From Yinghuangia seranimata (lineage in GTDB: Bacteria > Actinomycetota > Actinomycetes > Streptomycetales > Streptomycetaceae), in contig NZ_JASAOI010000056.1 in assembly GCF_029953285.1 (NCBI RefSeq), positions 55,939 to 119,938 of the forward strand: DNA of 64,000 nucleotides. Reading direction: 5' to 3'. Below the pieces are notes generated by a model, which saw only the letters and a list, made by a program, of their open reading frames with translations, ran no database searches and was not told the DNA's origin. The translations under genes were made by a program, and so were the position numbers. Positions 56,267 through 63,300 of this stretch are shown in pieces; position 1 is the first letter of the stretch; each line of letters begins with the position of its first letter.

Positions 56267-56358
56267 TGTGGACAGCCCCGCACACCGCCCTGCCTGGAGG
56301 GGCCTGCGTCCCGCCCCGCTTGTGGACAGCCCCGCACACCGCCCCTGCCTGTGGACAG
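56267..56358. repeat. Direct repeats with DnaA-box-like TGTGGACAG motifs
   Basis: A 24-bp sequence starting TGTGGACAGCCCCGCACACC is repeated exactly at 56267-56290 and 56321-56344. TGTGGACAG occurs a third time at 56350-56358. The motif differs from the DnaA box TGTGGACAA by its last base. It lies in the divergent region between the EEP and nudC genes. Confidence 0.6.
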
Positions 56359-56428
56359 CGGTCGACACAGTTCCGCATCGCTCTGATAGGACGTAACCGA
56401 ACGATCGAACGACGACAGGGGTGTAGCG

Positions 56429-57352
56429 GTGGGCGATCACGATTCCGGTCTGGCCCTGACCCGGGCCGTGCACGACCGGGCGGCGGAGCACCGGCTCGAC
56501 GAGGCGTGGTTGGCCGCGGCGTGGACCGCTCCCGAGTCGCGGGTTCTGGTCGTCGAGCGCGGCAACGTGCACTGGACCGACGCGGGCGGGCCCGCCCTCG
56601 TGCTGGTCGCCCCGCGGGACGCCCCCGACGGCGAGCGCTACTTCCTCGGCGTCGACCCCGACGGAACCGCCTACTTCGCGGTGTCCGCCGACGCGCTGCC
56701 CGAGCGCCCCGACGCGCAGACCGGGCACCTGTACACCCTCGGCTCGGTGCTCGGCGAGCGCGACGCGGGTTTGTTGGTCCACGCGTTCGGGCTGGAGAAC
56801 TGGCACCGGACGCACGGCTTCTGCGCGCGCTGCGGGCAGCCCAGCGAGGCGGTCGCGGCCGGCCACGTCCGCAAGTGCACGGTGTGCGGCACCGAGCACT
56901 TCCCGCGCACCGACCCGGCGGTGATCATGCTGGTCGTCGACCCGGCGGGGCGTGCGCTGCTGGGCCGCCAGCCGTCCTGGCCGGAGAAGATGTTCTCCAC
57001 GCTGGCCGGGTTCGTCGAGCCGGGCGAGTCGCTGCGCCAGGCCGTCGTGCGCGAGGTCGCCGAGGAGGCCGGCGTGCGCGTCGCGGACGTGACGTACGTC
57101 GACAGCCAGCCGTGGCCGTTCCCGTCCAGCCTGATGCTCGGCTTCCACGCCACCTCGGTCGACGACCACATAGACGTCGACGGCACCGAGATCGCCGAGG
57201 CCCGCTGGTTCACCCGCGACGAGCTGCGCGCCGCCACCGAGGCCGGCGAGGTCAAACTGCCCGGCCCGATCTCCATCTCCCGGCACCTGATCGAGCTCTG
57301 GTACGGCGAGAAGTTCCCGGAGGACGTGACGGGGACCATCCGCCGGAACTGA
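56429..57352 (+). CDS. nudC: NAD(+) diphosphatase NudC
   Basis: A 307-residue Nudix hydrolase that cleaves NAD(H) to NMN(H) and AMP and can remove NAD caps from RNA. Zinc Cys pairs are CARC and CTVC; the Nudix box is GFVEPGESLRQAVVREVAEEAGV; the NudC-specific SQPWPFPSS follows. GTG 56429 follows AGGGG. It is divergent from the EEP gene. Position matches Rv3199c. Confidence 0.94.
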   Translation: MGDHDSGLALTRAVHDRAAEHRLDEAWLAAAWTAPESRVLVVERGNVHWTDAGGPALVLVAPRDAPDGERYFLGVDPDGTAYFAVSADALPERPDAQTGHLYTLGSVLGERDAGLLVHAFGLENWHRTHGFCARCGQPSEAVAAGHVRKCTVCGTEHFPRTDPAVIMLVVDPAGRALLGRQPSWPEKMFSTLAGFVEPGESLRQAVVREVAEEAGVRVADVTYVDSQPWPFPSSLMLGFHATSVDDHIDVDGTEIAEARWFTRDELRAATEAGEVKLPGPISISRHLIELWYGEKFPEDVTGTIRRN

Positions 57353-57370
57353 CCGACCGGGACATGGCGC

Positions 57371-57410
57371 GGCCCCGGCGCCGACGGCGAAGCCGTCCGG
57401 CACCGGGGCC
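57371..57410. terminator. Bidirectional terminator between nudC and mycoredoxin
   Basis: Outer arms GGCCCCGG (57371-57378) and CCGGGGCC (57403-57410) with an inner GACGGC/GCCGTC stem and small bulges. Confidence 0.7.
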
Positions 57411-57446
57411 GAGGTCATCGTGCGGGGAGCACCCCCGCGGCGCGGA

Positions 57447-57710
57447 TCAGGCCGCGGCCTCCGAGACGGCGTCGCGCACCTGCGCGAGGCTCGGGTTGGT
57501 GGCCACCCACTGGATCTCGCCGCCGACCGTCACGACCACGGTCGGGACGGTCTGGTTGCCGCCGTTGACGCTCATGACGTACTCGGCCGCCGAGGCGTCC
57601 TTCTCGATGTCGATCTCGTCGTAGGCCAGGCCCTCGCGCTCCATCTGGCTCTTGAGGCGGCGGCAGTACCCGCACCACGGGGTGCTGTACATCGTCACGG
57701 TGGCCGACAT
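57447..57710 (-). CDS. mrx1: Mycoredoxin (glutaredoxin-like)
   Basis: An 87-residue glutaredoxin-fold protein with the mycoredoxin active site CGYC (Cys13, Cys16). TVPTVVV (cis-Pro) and the short length fit Mrx1, which reduces mycothiol mixed disulfides. AAGGAG precedes the ATG at good spacing. It is convergent with nudC and divergent from uvrD2, and matches Rv3198A in order. Confidence 0.93.
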   Translation of the reverse strand: MSATVTMYSTPWCGYCRRLKSQMEREGLAYDEIDIEKDASAAEYVMSVNGGNQTVPTVVVTVGGEIQWVATNPSLAQVRDAVSEAAA

Positions 57711-57827
57711 CCGGCAGTCTCCTTCGCTGGGTCCGCGTCCGGGCCGGCCGACCCGGTCGATACGTCGGGGCCCACGCGAGTCGTCAACGTACGGCACCCC
57801 GGCGTTTCTTCCACAGGCCGGGGCACC

Positions 57828-57836
57828 TGTGGACAA
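57828..57836. promoter_or_regulatory. Perfect DnaA-box sequence
   Basis: TGTGGACAA, the complement of the Streptomyces consensus TTGTCCACA, about 40 nt before uvrD2. A single box could be a DnaA regulatory site or chance. Confidence 0.35.
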
Positions 57837-57875
57837 CGTCACTCGCGTGACGGTGGGTCCTGAGAGGATGGGCCG

Positions 57876-60119
57876 GTGATCGACCAGTACGGGCCCGCAC
57901 CCACCGCCGACGAGATCCTCGACGCCCTCGACCCCGAGCAGCGTCGCGTCGCCAAGTCGGTGGACGGCGCCGTCTGCGTGCTCGCGGGCGCCGGCACGGG
58001 CAAGACCAGGGCGATCACCCACCGCATCGCGTACGGCGCGCTGACCGGCGTCATGCAGCCCACCCAGACCCTGGCGGTCACCTTCACCGCGCGCGCCGCG
58101 GGGGAGATGCGCGGGCGGCTGCGCCAGCTGGGCGTCTCCGGTGTGCAGGCCCGCACCTTCCACTCCGCCGCGCTGCGCCAGCTCCAGTTCTTCTGGCCCC
58201 GCACCTACGGGGCGGACGCGCCGAGGCTGGCCGAGAGCAAGATCGCGCTCGTGGCGGAGGCGGCGCACCACTGCCGGCTGCGTGCCGACCGCACCGAGCT
58301 GCGCGACCTGACCAGCGAGATCGAGTGGGCCAAGGCCACCCAGACCGCGCCGGACGACTACCCGGCGCAGGTCACCTCGACCGGCCGCAAGCCGCCGCGC
58401 GACGCGGCGGAGGTGGCGCGCGTCTACGCGGCGTACGAGAAGGTCAAGGCCGGCCGCGGCCAGATGGACTTCGAGGACGTCCTGCTGCTCACCGTCGGGC
58501 TGCTCGACGAGCGGATCGAGGTCCGCGAGCAGGTGCAGGCGCAGTACCGGCACTTCACCGTCGACGAGTACCAGGACGTCAACCCGCTCCAGCAGCGCCT
58601 GCTCGACCTGTGGTCGGGCAGTGCGCGCAGCCTGTGCGTGGTGGGCGACGCGAGCCAGACCATCTACTCCTTCACCGGCGCCACCCCCGCGTTCCTGCTC
58701 GGGTTCCGCCACCGGCACCGTGACGCCGAGGTCGTCGAGCTGGTGCGCGACTACCGGTCGACCCCGCAGGTGGTGAACCTCGCGAACCGGCTGCTCACGC
58801 ACGCCACCGGCGAGGCCGCCAAGCACCGCCTGGAGCTGGTGTCGCAGCGCGACGCGGGGCCCGAGCCCGAGTTCACCGAGTACCCGGACGAGCCGGCCGA
58901 GGCCGAGGGCGTCGCCCGGCGCGTCAAGGCGCTGCTCGCCAAGGGCGTGCGGGCCGCCGAGATCGCCGTGCTGTTCCGCACCAACTCGCAGTCGGAGAGT
59001 TACGAGCAGGCGCTCGCCGACCTCGGGGTGCCCTATGTGCTGCGTGGCGCGGAGCGGTTCTTCGAGCGGCCCGAGGTGCGGCAGGCAGCGGTCCTGCTGC
59101 GCGGCGCCGCGCGTTCCGCGGGGGACGGCTCAGGAGGCGGCCTGGCCGCCGAGGTCGGCGCGGTGCTGGCCTCCGGGGGGTGGGCCCCGGAGCCGCCGAC
59201 CGGCTCGGGCCAGGTCCGCGAGCGGTGGGAGTCGCTGGCGGCGCTGGTGCGCCTCGCCGAGGACTTCGCCGCCGGGCGGCCCGGCGCGACCCTCCAGGAC
59301 TTCGTCGACGAGCTGGCCGAGCGGGCCAACGCGCAGCACGCGCCGACCGTCGAGGGCGTCACCCTGGCCTCGCTGCACGCCGCCAAGGGCCTGGAGTGGG
59401 ACGCGGTGTTCCTGGTCGGCCTCACCGAGGGCATGATGCCGATCACCTACGCCGACACCGACGAGAAGGTCGAAGAGGAGCGGCGGCTGCTCTATGTGGG
59501 CATCACCCGGGCCCGCGAGCACCTCGCGCTGTCCTGGGCGCTCGCGCGTTCGCCGGGGGGCCGTTCGGGGCGTCGCCCGTCCCGCTTCCTCGACGGCCTG
59601 CGCGGCGCCGGCTCGTCCCGGTCGGATCGCACGCCGCGGGGCCGCTCCGGTGTGCCGGGGGAGCCGCGGGAGAAGCGTACGAAGTCAGGCCCGGTGCGCT
59701 GCCGGGTGTGCGGGCGCGGGCTCACCGAGGCCGCCGAGCGCAAGCTCGGCCGCTGCCTGGACTGCCCGTCGAACCTGGACGAGGCGCTGTTCGAGCGGCT
59801 GCGGGACTGGCGGGTCGACCGGGCGAAGGAGCTCGGCCAGCCGGCGTACTGCGTGTTCACCGACGCCACACTCACCGCGATCGCCGAGGCGCAGCCGACC
59901 TCGGTCAACCAGCTCGCCGGGATCTCGGGCGTCGGCCGCGCCAAGCTCGACAAGTACGGTGCGGCGGTGCTCGCGCTGGTCGCCGGGCGCGAGCCCGAGG
60001 ACGGCACGGAGCCGCCCGAGCCGGACGACGACCTGTTCGCCGCCCCGGACGAGCCGTCGGCGGACGAGGTGCCGCCGCCCCCGCCGGGCGACGACCTGTG
60101 GGAACTGGAAGCACCCTGA
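57876..60119 (+). CDS. uvrD2: UvrD2 DNA helicase with HRDC domain
   Basis: A 747-residue superfamily-1 3'-5' helicase. Motifs: LAGAGTGKTRAITHRI, TFTARAAGEMRGRL, VDEYQDVNPLQQ, GDASQTIYSFTGA, LHAAKGLEWDAVFLVGL and LYVGITRAREHL. A tetra-Cys module (CRVC...CLDC, near 610-632) links to an HRDC domain (645-715), the combination that defines actinobacterial UvrD2. An acidic Pro-rich tail closes it. GTG 57876 follows GAGAGGA. In mycobacteria, UvrD2 is essential and works in DNA repair. Confidence 0.94.
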   Translation: MIDQYGPAPTADEILDALDPEQRRVAKSVDGAVCVLAGAGTGKTRAITHRIAYGALTGVMQPTQTLAVTFTARAAGEMRGRLRQLGVSGVQARTFHSAALRQLQFFWPRTYGADAPRLAESKIALVAEAAHHCRLRADRTELRDLTSEIEWAKATQTAPDDYPAQVTSTGRKPPRDAAEVARVYAAYEKVKAGRGQMDFEDVLLLTVGLLDERIEVREQVQAQYRHFTVDEYQDVNPLQQRLLDLWSGSARSLCVVGDASQTIYSFTGATPAFLLGFRHRHRDAEVVELVRDYRSTPQVVNLANRLLTHATGEAAKHRLELVSQRDAGPEPEFTEYPDEPAEAEGVARRVKALLAKGVRAAEIAVLFRTNSQSESYEQALADLGVPYVLRGAERFFERPEVRQAAVLLRGAARSAGDGSGGGLAAEVGAVLASGGWAPEPPTGSGQVRERWESLAALVRLAEDFAAGRPGATLQDFVDELAERANAQHAPTVEGVTLASLHAAKGLEWDAVFLVGLTEGMMPITYADTDEKVEEERRLLYVGITRAREHLALSWALARSPGGRSGRRPSRFLDGLRGAGSSRSDRTPRGRSGVPGEPREKRTKSGPVRCRVCGRGLTEAAERKLGRCLDCPSNLDEALFERLRDWRVDRAKELGQPAYCVFTDATLTAIAEAQPTSVNQLAGISGVGRAKLDKYGAAVLALVAGREPEDGTEPPEPDDDLFAAPDEPSADEVPPPPPGDDLWELEAP

Positions 60120-60301
60120 AGAAGGGCTGAACCGGACCGCGCCGCGATCCGTGTGAAGGATGTGCGAGGGTTCTCGGCGGGGGCGTGGTCCAGACCACAC
60201 AAGCCCGCGCCCGGAGGCCTTCCAGGGGTCGGTTTTCCTGGATTTTCCGCGGATTTCCGGCGTCCGACGAGGGACTTCCCTCAGGTAACGCGGAACACGT
60301 G

Positions 60302-60340
60302 GAAAATAGTTTGCGCTCCTCTCGGGAACGCATCTAACCT
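60302..60340 (+). promoter_or_regulatory. Candidate whiB7 promoter with AT-rich WhiB7 motif
   Basis: GAAAATAGT at 60302-60310, directly followed by a -35 TTGCGC (60311-60316), an 18-nt spacer and a -10 TAACCT (60335-60340). An AT-rich patch just before -35 is the known mark of WhiB7-activated promoters, where the WhiB7 AT-hook binds, so autoregulation is expected. Confidence 0.6.
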
Positions 60341-60342
60341 CA

Positions 60343-60372
60343 CGAGCACGGTCAACGTGTTGACCGTGCTCG
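60343..60372 (+). repeat. 13-bp inverted repeat at the start of the whiB7 leader
   Basis: CGAGCACGGTCAA and TTGACCGTGCTCG flank CGTG. Extra outer pairs (CCTCAC with GTGAGG at 60376-60381) extend it. The predicted transcription start (about 60347) is inside, so it may be an operator or an RNA hairpin at the 5' end. Confidence 0.6.
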
Positions 60373-60472
60373 GTCGTGAGGCCGAGCAGCACCACGCAAG
60401 ACTGTCCGTCTGTTCTCCGGAACCGCCCAGCCGGCGGCGCCCCGAGACCTCCGTGGAAGGGAGGCGAACGTT

Positions 60473-60871
60473 GTGACCACCAACCGCAAACTCGCAGTTG
60501 CAGCCACTGCTGTCGCGCCCTCCGCGATGTCGGTGCGCTCTGCTGAGCTGGTGTCGCTCAAGCCTGCCCTGCGCCTGCGTCGTAATGGCGGCAGGACCCT
60601 CTCCCTGGCCTATGCCGGGACCGATGCCCGCGTGATTTCCCAGGACTCCCGTGTCTTGGGCCTCGAAGGCGGCTTCGGTCTGGCGTCCAACGTCGAGCCG
60701 GGTTGGCAGGGCAGCGAGCGTACGAGTGTCATCACGAGCGATGCGCGACCGTCGGTCGCAACGTTCGTGGCGGCATGTGAGCAGCAGCAGGTCGAGGACA
60801 TGACCCCGGTCATGGGCTCCACCGGATTTGCCGGTATGCACGGGTACCCGTCCTGGAGGACGCGAACCTGA
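60473..60871 (+). CDS. Upstream ORF in the whiB7 leader, 132 residues
   Basis: An ORF with a good ribosome site (AGGGAGG, 8 nt before GTG 60473). The product starts MTTNRKLAVAATAV, is rich in Ser, Ala and Arg, and has no recognisable domain. It ends inside a hairpin that leads into an attenuator. In actinobacteria, stalled ribosomes on a whiB7 upstream ORF under translation-inhibiting antibiotics allow transcription to continue; this ORF has the place of that sensor, although it is long. Confidence 0.55.
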   Translation: MTTNRKLAVAATAVAPSAMSVRSAELVSLKPALRLRRNGGRTLSLAYAGTDARVISQDSRVLGLEGGFGLASNVEPGWQGSERTSVITSDARPSVATFVAACEQQQVEDMTPVMGSTGFAGMHGYPSWRTRT

Positions 60872-60940
60872 CGAAAAGTCAGGTCGGCACCTCCAGGGCC
60901 GCGGAACCCGTAATCACCGGGATCCGCGGCCCTTGTCTTT
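60853..60940 (+). terminator. whiB7 attenuator with competing hairpins
   Basis: Hairpin 1, ACCTGAC/GTCAGGT (60866-60884), includes the upstream ORF stop. CTGGAGG (60853-60859) can pair with CCTCCAG (60890-60896). The terminator stem, AGGGCCGCGGA (60895-60905) with TCCGCGGCCCT (60923-60933) plus inner CCCG/CGGG, is followed by TTGTCTTT. The second pairing overlaps the terminator by two bases, so the structures compete at that point. Confidence 0.7.
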
Positions 60941-61037
60941 GCCCTGAACCAGCCGGCAGGGACGCGTCCACCAGGACCGCGAACCGACGACACCAAGTGG
61001 CAGCGATGCCCGCCGAGTTCACCACGAGGAGCACCAC

Positions 61038-61376
61038 GTGCCGTTCGACAAGCCCCCCACCGCTTCTGCTCTAGCCGTACCTGTACCGGAGGTAGACCTG
61101 ATGACTCTGACCGCGTTCGACGACATCGACGCCGTTGAGGGCACGATCCCGTGCCGTAGCTACGACCCCGAGGTGTTCTTCGCCGAGTCGCCGGCCGACG
61201 TCGAGTACGCGAAGGCCCTCTGCGGCGAGTGCCCGGTCCGCGCCGCGTGCCTGCAGGGCGCCCTCGAGCGCCGCGAGCCGTGGGGTGTCTGGGGTGGCGA
61301 GCTGTTCATCCAGGGTGTCGTCGTGGCCCGCAAGCGGCCGCGTGGCCGTCCGCGCAAGACGGAGGTCGCCGCGTGA
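61038..61376 (+). CDS. whiB7: Transcriptional regulator WhiB7
   Basis: A 112-residue Wbl protein. Four Cys for the 4Fe-4S cluster (39, 62, 65, 71), the GVWGG turn (83-87) that contacts the primary sigma factor, and the C-terminal AT-hook RGRPRK (102-107) identify WhiB7 (WblC). It activates intrinsic resistance genes after ribosome-targeting antibiotics. GTG 61038 follows GAGGAG; ATG 61101 behind GGAGG is possible, but Streptomyces homologues have the longer N-terminus. Expression should be controlled by attenuation upstream. Confidence 0.95.
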   Translation: MPFDKPPTASALAVPVPEVDLMTLTAFDDIDAVEGTIPCRSYDPEVFFAESPADVEYAKALCGECPVRAACLQGALERREPWGVWGGELFIQGVVVARKRPRGRPRKTEVAA

Positions 61377-61501
61377 ACCCCGCCGACCTTCCGCGTACCG
61401 CGTCCGCCCGCCGACCCCGCACCGCCAGCCAGGAACCCATGAGCGCCGATCAGCCGACCACCGACTTCACCGCAACTCCCATCCTGAACAGGAGCCGTGA
61501 C

Positions 61502-61672
61502 ATGCATCTTCTCCATGAAGCTCTGGCAAGAGCCCAGATGGAGGAACGACTACGCGAGGCCGACCTGCAGCGCAGGGCCGTCCACGTCCGCGCCGCGCAG
61601 AAGATGAAGCGCCGGGCGGAGATGGCGTCGCTGCGGGCCCGCAGGGCGCTGGCCCTCGCGGTCATGCAGTAG
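61502..61672 (+). CDS. Small basic helical protein downstream of whiB7
   Basis: A 56-residue protein, MHLLHEALARAQMEERLREAD at its start, then Arg/Ala-rich helix to the end (RRAEMASLRARRALALAVMQ); probably one long amphipathic helix. Start 61502 is chosen because AGGAG lies 7 nt upstream. Two longer forms exist: ATG 61439 and GTG 61373, the last overlapping the whiB7 stop (GTGA) with GGAGG upstream, which would couple it to whiB7. Function unknown. Confidence 0.6.
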   Translation: MHLLHEALARAQMEERLREADLQRRAVHVRAAQKMKRRAEMASLRARRALALAVMQ

Positions 61673-61800
61673 CCGCCGCGCACCGCGTTGGCCGAACGAG
61701 CAGTACCGCACGACAACTTCACAGCAGCTCAGCACGTCAGCACAGCAGAGGTGGCCAGGCAGGACAGCCGTGCAGTGGACGTACCGTGCAGAAGACGACG

Positions 61801-61832
61801 AGGGCGGGCATCCCGTGGAGGATGCCCGCCCT
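61801..61832. terminator. Bidirectional terminator
   Basis: A 13-bp perfect stem: AGGGCGGGCATCC (61801-61813) and GGATGCCCGCCCT (61820-61832), followed by T-containing sequence. It lies between the convergent small ORF and the ABC1 kinase gene. Confidence 0.8.
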
Positions 61833-61857
61833 TGGGCGTTCGTGCCGTGAGGTGCCG

Positions 61858-63279
61858 TCAGGTTCCGGCCGGGGCGTCGCCGTCGCCGGTCTCCGGTTCC
61901 TCGAACTCGGCGTACTCGCCGTAGCCTTCGTACTCTTCCTCGTCCTCGACCTCGTACTCCAGCTCGGCGAACCCCGGGAGCCAGCACTCCAGTTCCTCGC
62001 GGAACGGCACCTCGGCGTTGAGCTGGCACAGCACGCCGATCGTGCTGAGCGTGACGCGGTGGATCAGCAGGTAGTTCGGCGGCAGGTTGAGCTGCCGGGC
62101 CATCGCCGACGCCGGGTTGCGCGGGTCGCCGATCCGGGCGCCCTGGACGCGCATCCACGCGCGGGTGAAGCGGAACCGGTCGACCTGCGCCGGCTCGACC
62201 ATCGGCAGCAGGTAGTCGAGCACCTCCTGCGCGTCGAGCTTGATCGACGGCTTGATGAAGCCCTCGGTGCGCAGCACCTCCATGACGCCGTCGGCCTCGT
62301 TGTCGAGCGCCAGGCGCATCGCGGTGCCGATCGGCTCCGGGAGGCCGTCCGGCAGCCGGTTGACGGTGCCGAAGTCCAGGACGCCGAGCCGCCCGTCCGG
62401 CAGCAGCCGGAAGTTGCCCGGGTGCGAGTCGGCGTGCAGCATGCCGGTGCGCACCGGGCCCGAGAACAGGAAGCGCACCAGCAGGTGGCCCGCCTGGTCG
62501 CGCTCCTCGGGCGTGCCCTTCTCGATGATCTTCGACAGCGGCGTGCCGGTCATCCACTCCGTGACGAGCACCCGCTCGGCCTGGAAGACGACGTGCGGCA
62601 CGAAGATGTCCGGGTCGTCGGCGAACTCCTCGGCGTGCGCCTGCTGCGACTCGGCCTCCAGCTGGTAGTCCAGCTCCTCGGCGACGCGCGCCTTCAGCTC
62701 GGAGATCAGGGGCTTCACGTCGATGCCGGGGATCAGCGCGCCGGCGAACCGCGCGACGTGCCCCAGCTGGTTCAGGTCGGAGATCAGCGCGTCGCCCGCA
62801 CCCGGGTACTGGATCTTGACGGCCACCTCGCGGCCGTCGTGCCACACCGCGCGGTGCACCTGGCCGATCGACGCGGCCGCGGCCGGCTTGTCGTCGAACT
62901 CCTGGAAGAGCTCGCGCCAGTCCGCGCCCAGGTTCTCGGCGAGTGCCTTGTGCACGGTGCGCACGGGCATCGGCGGTGCCGCGTCCTGCAGCTTGGTGAG
63001 CGCGGCACGGTACGGGCCGGCCACCTCTTCGGGCAGCGCGGCCTCGAAGACGGACAGCGCCTGCCCGAGCTTCATCGCGCCGCCCTTGAGCTCGCCCAGC
63101 ACCTTGAACATCTGCTGTGCGGTGCGCTGCTGAAGCTCGGCCGCCACGATTTCGGCGGGCCGACCTCCTATCCGTCTCCCGAGTCCCAGCGTGGCCCTGC
63201 CCGCGACCCCGAGGGGTAGCGAGGCGAGCTTGGCCGTCCGGGTCACTGCCCTGCGCGGAAGATCGCTCACACTTGCCAT
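61858..63279 (-). CDS. ABC1/AarF/UbiB family atypical kinase
   Basis: A 473-residue protein of the UbiB-type kinase-like family. The KxGQ motif is MKLGQALSVFE, the Ala-rich loop AAAASIGQVHRAV, and HADSHPGNFRLL and LDFGTVNRL give the catalytic and metal-binding loops. UbiB members support isoprenoid-lipid or quinone metabolism. A C-terminal Glu/Tyr-rich tail (EDEEEYEGYGEYAEFEE) is probably disordered. ATG 63279 lacks a strong ribosome site; GTG three codons in is an alternative. Position matches Rv3197. Confidence 0.9.
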   Translation of the reverse strand: MASVSDLPRRAVTRTAKLASLPLGVAGRATLGLGRRIGGRPAEIVAAELQQRTAQQMFKVLGELKGGAMKLGQALSVFEAALPEEVAGPYRAALTKLQDAAPPMPVRTVHKALAENLGADWRELFQEFDDKPAAAASIGQVHRAVWHDGREVAVKIQYPGAGDALISDLNQLGHVARFAGALIPGIDVKPLISELKARVAEELDYQLEAESQQAHAEEFADDPDIFVPHVVFQAERVLVTEWMTGTPLSKIIEKGTPEERDQAGHLLVRFLFSGPVRTGMLHADSHPGNFRLLPDGRLGVLDFGTVNRLPDGLPEPIGTAMRLALDNEADGVMEVLRTEGFIKPSIKLDAQEVLDYLLPMVEPAQVDRFRFTRAWMRVQGARIGDPRNPASAMARQLNLPPNYLLIHRVTLSTIGVLCQLNAEVPFREELECWLPGFAELEYEVEDEEEYEGYGEYAEFEEPETGDGDAPAGT

Positions 63280-63300
63280 TGTGGCGGACGCTCCGGCCTG

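Larger units (their letters stand above)
60120..60472 (+). other. Region between uvrD2 and the whiB7 leader ORF
   Basis: 353 bp with no gene. It contains the whiB7 promoter (60302-60340) and the palindrome at 60343-60372. The first 150 bp show nothing definite. Confidence 0.6.
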
